Assembly: GCA_964036665.1 (NCBI GenBank)
Contig: OZ038527.1
Location: 2,852,001 to 2,916,000 of the forward strand
Length of the DNA: 64,000 nt
From: Gordius sp. MW1
Lineage: Eukaryota; Nematomorpha; Gordioida; Gordea; Gordiidae
Direction: 5' to 3'
Both the position numbers and the translations under genes were made by a program. The notes below the pieces were generated by a model. That model saw only the letters and a program-made list of their open reading frames with translations. It made no database searches and was not told where the DNA came from. Below, piece by piece: positions 58,461-64,000 of the stretch (within the stretch, counting starts at the first letter, position 1; every line of letters begins with the position of its first letter).

Positions 58461-59930
58461 GTATCCAAAGATTAGTTGAAAAAATATCTCACGAATGCGA
58501 CTTAACATTAAATACTTGGTACTTGGACGATGCCACTCTTTGTGGTCATCCTCGCGAACTTTTTAAAATTATAAAAGATTACGAACCAATTTTAAAATTA
58601 AAACTCAACGAGACCAAATGAGAAATCTTTCAGCCCCCTGACTATCATTATATCCCAACATTACCCCCTTTGCAGTCAAGAAAGACGCTATGTGCCATCT
58701 CGGATCGCCTATAGGTGGTAAAGTTGGACACGCAAATTGGAGAAAAATCTCTCTATTTTAAACTCTAAATTTGATCTCTTAAGTATTTTCCTTCACATCA
58801 CGCTTTTTATATAATGAAAAACTATTTTAATATTTCAAAAATTCAGCACTGTTTTCGCTCTTCAAGTGCTTTTTTACACTCGGAAATTTTAAACTCTTCG
58901 AACAGAATATTAAATCTATTTTACAATCTATTTTAAATATCAAATTCTATACTCATACCTGACAAGCTTCCCTACCAACCAAATCGGGTGGTTTAGGGAT
59001 TCGCTCACCTGCCTCAATATCTCTAGTCTCATTTCATCTTTCAAACCCGTACAAGATACCATTTTTAAGTTGTATACGGTTAAAGAAAACCCGCTTTTAC
59101 TTATTGCTTTAGCTATTTGGGAAAACAATACCCATCCCGGAACACCTTTGCCACAAACCTCACGACAAAGAGATTGGGATGCCGGACTTGTGTTGCGCTC
59201 CATTGATTATCTAATTTCGAGTGGCGATGCAAGTCAGTGTTGGTCGTTTTTGTTTGATGGCTCAGGTCGAATGGCTAGAAGTCTACCCAAGGTGTCTCAC
59301 CGGGATGAAGCTGGAAGACTCGGAACTTTCGTACTCCATAGCTCTCAGGCTAGGGATGAAACTTTCGAAGCCATTTATTTGCTGAAATTGCAGCATACTC
59401 GTAGACGAACAAGCCAGGGATCCCTTACACTGCCTGGCAAACAAATTTAAATATGTTAGACACAATAAGCAATGCCTTAATTCAAAATGCTCTTAAGAGG
59501 GCAAAGATCCCATCCCCTCCTTGGAGGGACGTATGCGTCCTGATGGGTCTTCTTAATCCCATGGAGCAATTGCCATCACCTTAAATGGGACTTCACATGT
59601 ATTGACCTATTTGCCCCCCCTAACAACAATAATGATTCTTTAGTGTTGCCGAGGGGCGGAAAACAAATAAATACAAAGCCCTATTATTCTCAAACATTTT
59701 AGTTTCATGGGTCGCTTCGTGTTCAGGCACCTTTGGCAAACAGGCCTTAGCTTTTTTTAAAAAGGTAGGAAGACGTTCTTTCCCGTCTAAACCTTTGGTA
59801 TCCTTTTTACTGAAACAATCTTGGTATTCTTATAGCCAAATACAATTTTAAATCGTTCGCGGATTCTTGGACAATTTTGGAAGATCCTCTCGATGATGTT
59901 ATATCAGAATAGTTTATTATTTTATTTGAC
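58461..59930 (+). pseudogene. Reverse-transcriptase relic with YLDD motif
   Basis: Starts GIQRLVEKISHEC and carries the catalytic-type motif WYLDDATLCGHP near 58530. Stops follow. Later pieces (58940-59450) include LPNQIGWFRDS-like and HRDEAGRLGTF sequence, as in the C-terminal part of invertebrate reverse-transcriptase proteins of this type. Many stops and frame changes make it inactive. It predates the LTR element that interrupts it. Confidence 0.65.
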
Positions 59931-59970
59931 GCATTTTGTCTTGTATATTTCATGTATTTATATTATACTA

Positions 59971-60000
59971 GCTGTACCCGGCCAAGCGTTGCTTTGGCTC
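59971..60000 (+). repeat. Start of an 'ACCCGGC' repeat copy
   Basis: CTAGCTGTACCCGGCCAAGCG is the head motif of the family at 15492. A matching tail (GATTTTATATATATATAG) is at 61940-61965, so the copy may be split by the THAP region or represent two fragments. Confidence 0.5.
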
Positions 60001-60419
60001 AGTCCGTAAGTGGTTAAATAAGTATAACCTATTAATAAGACTAATCTAAAATGGGGTCATATATGAAATAATTTATAATGTCAAAGGTCCGAATGCTAAG
60101 CAGAGTTGCAGACTGTTGTAGTTCATTTTCAAGCTCAAGAGCACGCAATCGGCGCAATCGATCCGCATTTCGTGTACTACGTCTAATAGATGTTTTCTTG
60201 GGGCGCATGAATCTAAAGTCGATATACTAATAAAATTAAAAATACATAAATAGGTCGAATTTTTTTTTTAAAGTAAAACTTTTTTTTATTAAATGAAACT
60301 TTGTATGCTAAAAAATTATTAAATTCCCTATGTATTAAAAACATTCAATATTATTTTACAAAGATAAGTTTAAAGTTTTAATAAAATATGGTTAAAAAGA
60401 TATAACAAATTTAAATGTG

Positions 60420-61200
60420 GGGTAAAAAATACCATAGAAATGCTCTTAGTTTGGAATGATTAAATATATAACAGGTTGGAATAAATATTTCTAATCTAAA
60501 ATTGTTAAGGTTACTTGAACAGCAGTGATTTCAGTTGTTTCTAATGCATGATGTGTTGTGTTCTTGGGTTTAGACTTTTCAGAAATATAAGCCAACATAT
60601 GGAGAAATTATTTGTAATATCTTGAAGTGGGCTGGCTAAAGAATTCATTGTAGTTCTCTTAGCTGGTGGTTTCTTCTATATTATAGTGATTAAATGTGTA
60701 ACTTAAATCAATTACCTTTTGGAGATGATCTGGTAAATCAAAAATAGTAGATATTGCACCTTCTCTAAGCTGCTTGTATTTATTTACAGTAAGATAAAAT
60801 GAGTCGGTGGTGAAATGTGCACAGCAAAGTACAGAGTGCAAAAATAATCAAAAACTAAAGAGAAAAAAAATTTTTAGGCTAAATATATATAGCAATTTAG
60901 ACTTAGAGAATTTAAATGTGGGGTAAAAAATACCATTTCTAATATAAAATTGTTAAGGTTACTTGAACAGCAGTGATTTCAGTTGTTTCTAATGCATGAT
61001 GTGTTGTGTTCTTAGGTTTAGACTTTTCAGAAATACAAGCCAACATATGGAGAAATTATTTGTAATATCTTGAAGTGGGCTGGCTAAAGAATTCATTGTA
61101 GTTCTTTTAGCTGAAAGAATTATAACAATTTTATAACTTACCGAACTTACCAGATGCGTTTTTTATAATGTTCAAGATGGCGGTAAAACGGGAATCTTTT
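60420..61200 (-). pseudogene. THAP-domain gene remnant with duplicated segment
   Basis: 60841-60690 (minus) encodes the C-terminal half of a THAP zinc finger: CCAHFTTDSF, then KYKQLREGAISTIFDLP, as in DNA-binding THAP proteins and P-element transposases. A donor (CAAAAG|GTAATT) and an acceptor (CCACCAG) bracket a 53-nt intron. The segment after it (about 60610-60420) is duplicated at 61110-60915. That copy is preceded by its own 40-nt intron and a first exon with CCGCCATCTTG near 61190, a YY1-like initiator motif. The THAP frame meets a stop just upstream and the downstream join ends quickly, so I call it a relic. A live gene with unseen exons is not excluded. Confidence 0.5.
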
Positions 61201-62047
61201 TTTCGGTACGTGTGTACGTATAAGGGTGCGTCTTAATACGCGATTTTGAATCGAGATTAAAAAAGCGAATGCATGTTAAAACATAGCCGCGTCTTAATGC
61301 GAGCGTCACGTCGTTTTTGTTCTATTTTTGTGTTTTTGCTCGTAAAACAAATATTTATCCTTTAATTACGCTTATTAATGCATATTCATATGGTAACTAA
61401 ACTAAAATTGTTTCCACGACATGTATATAGCATATTTAGACAAACAAAAATATGGCGCTTGAAGTTGAATCGTATATTAAGACGGGCCCTAATGAGTAGT
61501 CTCTTGATGCGCGCTATGATTATTATAACAATATTTTCACGTCAAACGTTTAGATACGTAAACCTTTAACAGAGAACGCGTCTTTTATATATTATAAAAT
61601 TTTTGATGTTCTACGGTTTTTAATTATTTAGTTGTAACAGATATATATATAATGTAAAAAATAATCCAAAGGTGAATAAAAATAGTGAAATATGTGACAA
61701 AAGATTAGTAGAAAAACATTTAAAACTATGAGCACAACTCTAACATAAAATAATAATCGAGATAAGCGTTGTAGCTGACGTCCGCAAGATGGCGCCAACC
61801 AAATTAAAAAACATGGTTCCCGCTGTCGCAGGTCGATAAAAAGTATCTATAAACCATCTACAATGCTAAGGATATAATCTGGCCAAATTTGGTGGCAATC
61901 GGTTGAGAACTCTGAAAGTTATTAGCGTTCAAAAAAAGGGACTTAGATTTTATATATATATAGATTACTGTCAACGATTTTCAAATAAACTTATAAAAAA
62001 ATTAACATTTAAATGTAAGATCACCTTAACAGATTTTAGCTACATTC
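61201..62047. other. Spacer with repeat tail
   Basis: 61795-61965 resembles the 3' part of the ACCCGGC repeat (GGTGGCAATCGGTTGAGAAC ... TATATATATAG). A second AAGATGGCG word lies at 61787. No gene. Confidence 0.4.
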
Positions 62048-62201
62048 ATGGGCGTATACCAGGGGGCCGCGCCCCCCCCCCCCAATGACAAAAAAATTTC
62101 GATGCAAAAACCCTTACAAATTAAAAATATTTATGTTTTGCCCCCCGCTAATTGAACTTAAGACATTTTCGCCCCCCCCCCTTAATCCAAAACCTGGCTA
62201 C
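62048..62201. mobile_element. CGTAGCC-type MITE copy 6
   Basis: CATGGGCGTATACCAGG at the left, long C-runs, and AAACCTGGCTAC at the right. Confidence 0.65.
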
Positions 62202-62239
62202 ATTGCTAGTTACTACATGATTTATGAAAGAAGCTTTTT

Positions 62240-63130
62240 AATTGCTATGCAATTTATGGGCTCGTTTTTGGTTGTCCGTTGTCCGTCCGTTGTCCTCCCT
62301 ATCTATTTGCATTGGGTATATTAGGTTATCGATTTTTTAAATTAATGCATGAGAAAGAGGTGCCCCACCCCACATCTCTATCTCCCTCGCTGTGTTATTT
62401 TTTAAATTAATGCATAAGAGGTGCCTCACCCCTCATCTCTATCTCCCTCGCTTTCGGGCGGGGTCGGGTTTTAATTGCTACGTTAAATTAATGCATAAGT
62501 ATATCTATATTTAAATTTTGGTAATTGCTATGCAATTTAACTAGTTTTGGGGTTAGAATCCCGGAGTTTTTTTTGACTCTTATGATTGTTCTTGTTACTA
62601 TCATTGATAATAAGACTTTTTGGCCGTCCGCTGGCTGCTGACCAATGAAAAAAATGACCATTGGCCAAAATGTGAATCCGAGTTTATTTTTTCGTTTTTT
62701 TTTGACTATTATGATTGTTCCTGTTACTACCATTGCTATTATGACTTTTTGGCCGTCCGTTGCCTGCTGACCAATGGAAAAAAATCACCATTGGCCAAAA
62801 TGTGATTCGAAATTTTTTTTTTAGTTTTTTTTGACTATTATGAATTTATATCCACTTTTACCGTGTCCTGGCTGCTGACCGATGGAAAAAAATGACCATT
62901 GGCCAAAATGTGATTCGAAAATTTTTTTTAGTTTTTTTTTGACTATTATAAGTTTATATCCACTTTTACCGTGTCCTGGCTGCTGACCAATGGAAAAAAA
63001 CGACCATTGGCCAAAATGTGATTCGAAAATTTTTTTTTCGTTTTTTTTACTCTTATGAATTTATATCCACTTTTACCGTGTGCTGGCTGCTGACCAATGG
63101 AAAAAAATGACCATTGGCCAAATTTTATAT
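62240..63130 (+). repeat. tRNA-derived repeat with five tandem hairpin units
   Basis: Head ATTGCTATGCAATTTATGGGCTCG, a B-box-like GGGTTAGAATCCCGGAG near 62550, then five units of about 115-120 bp from 62600 to 63130. Each holds GGCTGCTGACCAATGG, an A-run and TGACCATTGGCCAAAATGTGATTCGAA. Confidence 0.8.
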
Positions 63131-63507
63131 ATAACCTAAAAATTTATTATAGATGGTCTAACAGACAGCCAACTATGTAATATATATTTTTAACCTTATA
63201 AATGCATATATATTTTTTTATTGGGTTAATATATTTCATTTAATTAGATTGTGATTTCATAGAAAACCTAAAAAGTAATATTTAAAAAAATAATATAGGT
63301 ATTAGATTCTAATTTACGATAAAATATATCGATAGAAACTAACATAAAATTCGAAACCTCCTTCAAAGGTATAAGCATAGCCCGTTATTTCTAATTAAAT
63401 TGAATCTACTATTAAACTCAAACACGAATTGTACTTTATTAGATAGCGCGCGTAAGTTTATATAATTAGTAAAATTTTTCTACGTGTCATAGATATTACA
63501 CCGCACG
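63131..63507. other. AT-rich spacer, nothing recognised
   Basis: Low-complexity AT-rich DNA only. Confidence 0.4.
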
Positions 63508-63655
63508 TGTGGCAGGGAAATGTCCGATATTTTTAAAATGAAAAGGTATTTTAGGAATCTGAAAAGGTTATTTTACCCCCGGCCGCCCTGGGCACCTACG
63601 GGTAAAGTTTCGAGCGAATCGGGCTGGTAGTTTAAGAATTTAGCCCTTTTTTAAA
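63508..63655 (+). repeat. 'ACCCGGC' family internal unit
   Basis: GGGAAATGTCCGATATTTTT ... TTACCCCCGGCCGCCCTGGG ... GAATCGGGCTGGTAGTTT, one internal unit of the repeat at 15492 and 27080, truncated at both ends. Confidence 0.7.
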
Positions 63656-63689
63656 ACTAAAAAAAAACTTTTTTTTTAATTTTTTTTTT

Positions 63690-64000
63690 ACATTAAATTA
63701 ATATTTTGTTTTTGTTAATACCAATGATAATATGACTTTTTGACCGCCCGCTGGCTACTGACCGACGAAATATATTGATTTTCTAAACATAAAACACAAC
63801 TTTATTATTTCATTATCTATATAAATAACATAATAACTTCTACTATTTTAATGCCAACATGGTATAGTGGTTATAGCGCCGGCTTGTAAACTGGAGGTGT
63901 GGGTTTCAAGTCATGGAGGGCACAAATTTTTTTTTTAATTTTTTTAAATTAAATTAATATTTGTTCATGTTAATACCAATGATAATATAAATTTTTGACC
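63690..64000 (+). repeat. tRNA-derived repeat copies at the window end
   Basis: Two bodies (63690-63770 and 63925-64000) with TTTTTGTTAATACCAATGATAATATGACTTTTTGACC flank the tRNA-like head. The second runs off the window. Confidence 0.65.
63853..63922 (+). repeat. tRNA-like head of a dispersed repeat
   Basis: Seventy bases with an A-box-like TGGTATAGTGG, an anticodon-arm-like CCGGCTTGTAAACTGG (TGT or GTA anticodon, stem imperfect) and a degenerate B-box GGGTTTCAAGTC. Acceptor pairing is poor (GCC..GGGC only). It is followed directly by the TAATACCAATGATAATAT body of the repeat family, so it is a tRNA-derived retroposon head and not a working tRNA gene. Confidence 0.6.

Noticed and set aside
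63853-63922. Working tRNA-Thr or tRNA-Tyr gene
   Set aside because: Acceptor stem does not pair, the anticodon stem is imperfect, the B-box is degenerate and the repeat body follows directly.

Overview
The window is AT-rich nuclear DNA from a multicellular invertebrate. The evidence is spliced genes with GT-AG introns, a class C GPCR of the metabotropic glutamate type, PCNA, ribosomal protein eL34, a BICRA/GLTSCR1-like chromatin protein, and a dense layer of animal-type transposons (hAT, MULE, Ty3/gypsy, an RTE-like LINE, CGTAGCC-type MITEs, tRNA-derived repeats). I cannot place the species. The most telling host trait is ultrashort introns of 32-39 nt in three housekeeping or regulatory genes.

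Layout. 1-530: repeats. 1371-11085 (minus): a nine-exon mGluR-like receptor whose coding exons add up in frame to 1270 residues, with a very large insertion in intracellular loop 2. 11.1-16.1 kb: repeats and featureless AT-rich DNA. 16165-19414 (minus): BICRA-like gene. 21007-24840: a hAT-type MITE split by a rearranged Ty3/gypsy element. At its 3' side two 435-bp inverted LTRs surround a 48-nt cDNA of the 3' half of a mature tRNA-Leu, CCA included. 26.5-28.6 kb: a TIR element with later insertions. 29.2-33.7 kb: long inverted repeats enclosing a nearly intact RTE-like LINE. 33871-34939 (minus): PCNA, six exons, E2F-like site at the start codon. 37.5-41.7 kb: a hAT MITE and a decayed hAT transposon carrying an LTR and a long foldback. 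43287-48063: a MULE with tandem-motif terminal arrays. 50075-50564 (plus): eL34 (RPL34), four exons. 53-54 kb and 62-64 kb: tRNA-derived and tandem repeats. 54928-58455: an LTR element without pol, itself hit by a hAT element and inserted into an older reverse-transcriptase relic. 60.4-61.2 kb: remnants of a THAP-domain gene.

The four host genes are independent and do not form an operon. Most of the sequence is nested transposon history, readable through matched target-site duplications (5 bp for gypsy/LTR, 8 bp for hAT, 9 bp for MULE). Splice sites and exon joins were worked out by hand from reading frame and family homology; no database search was run.
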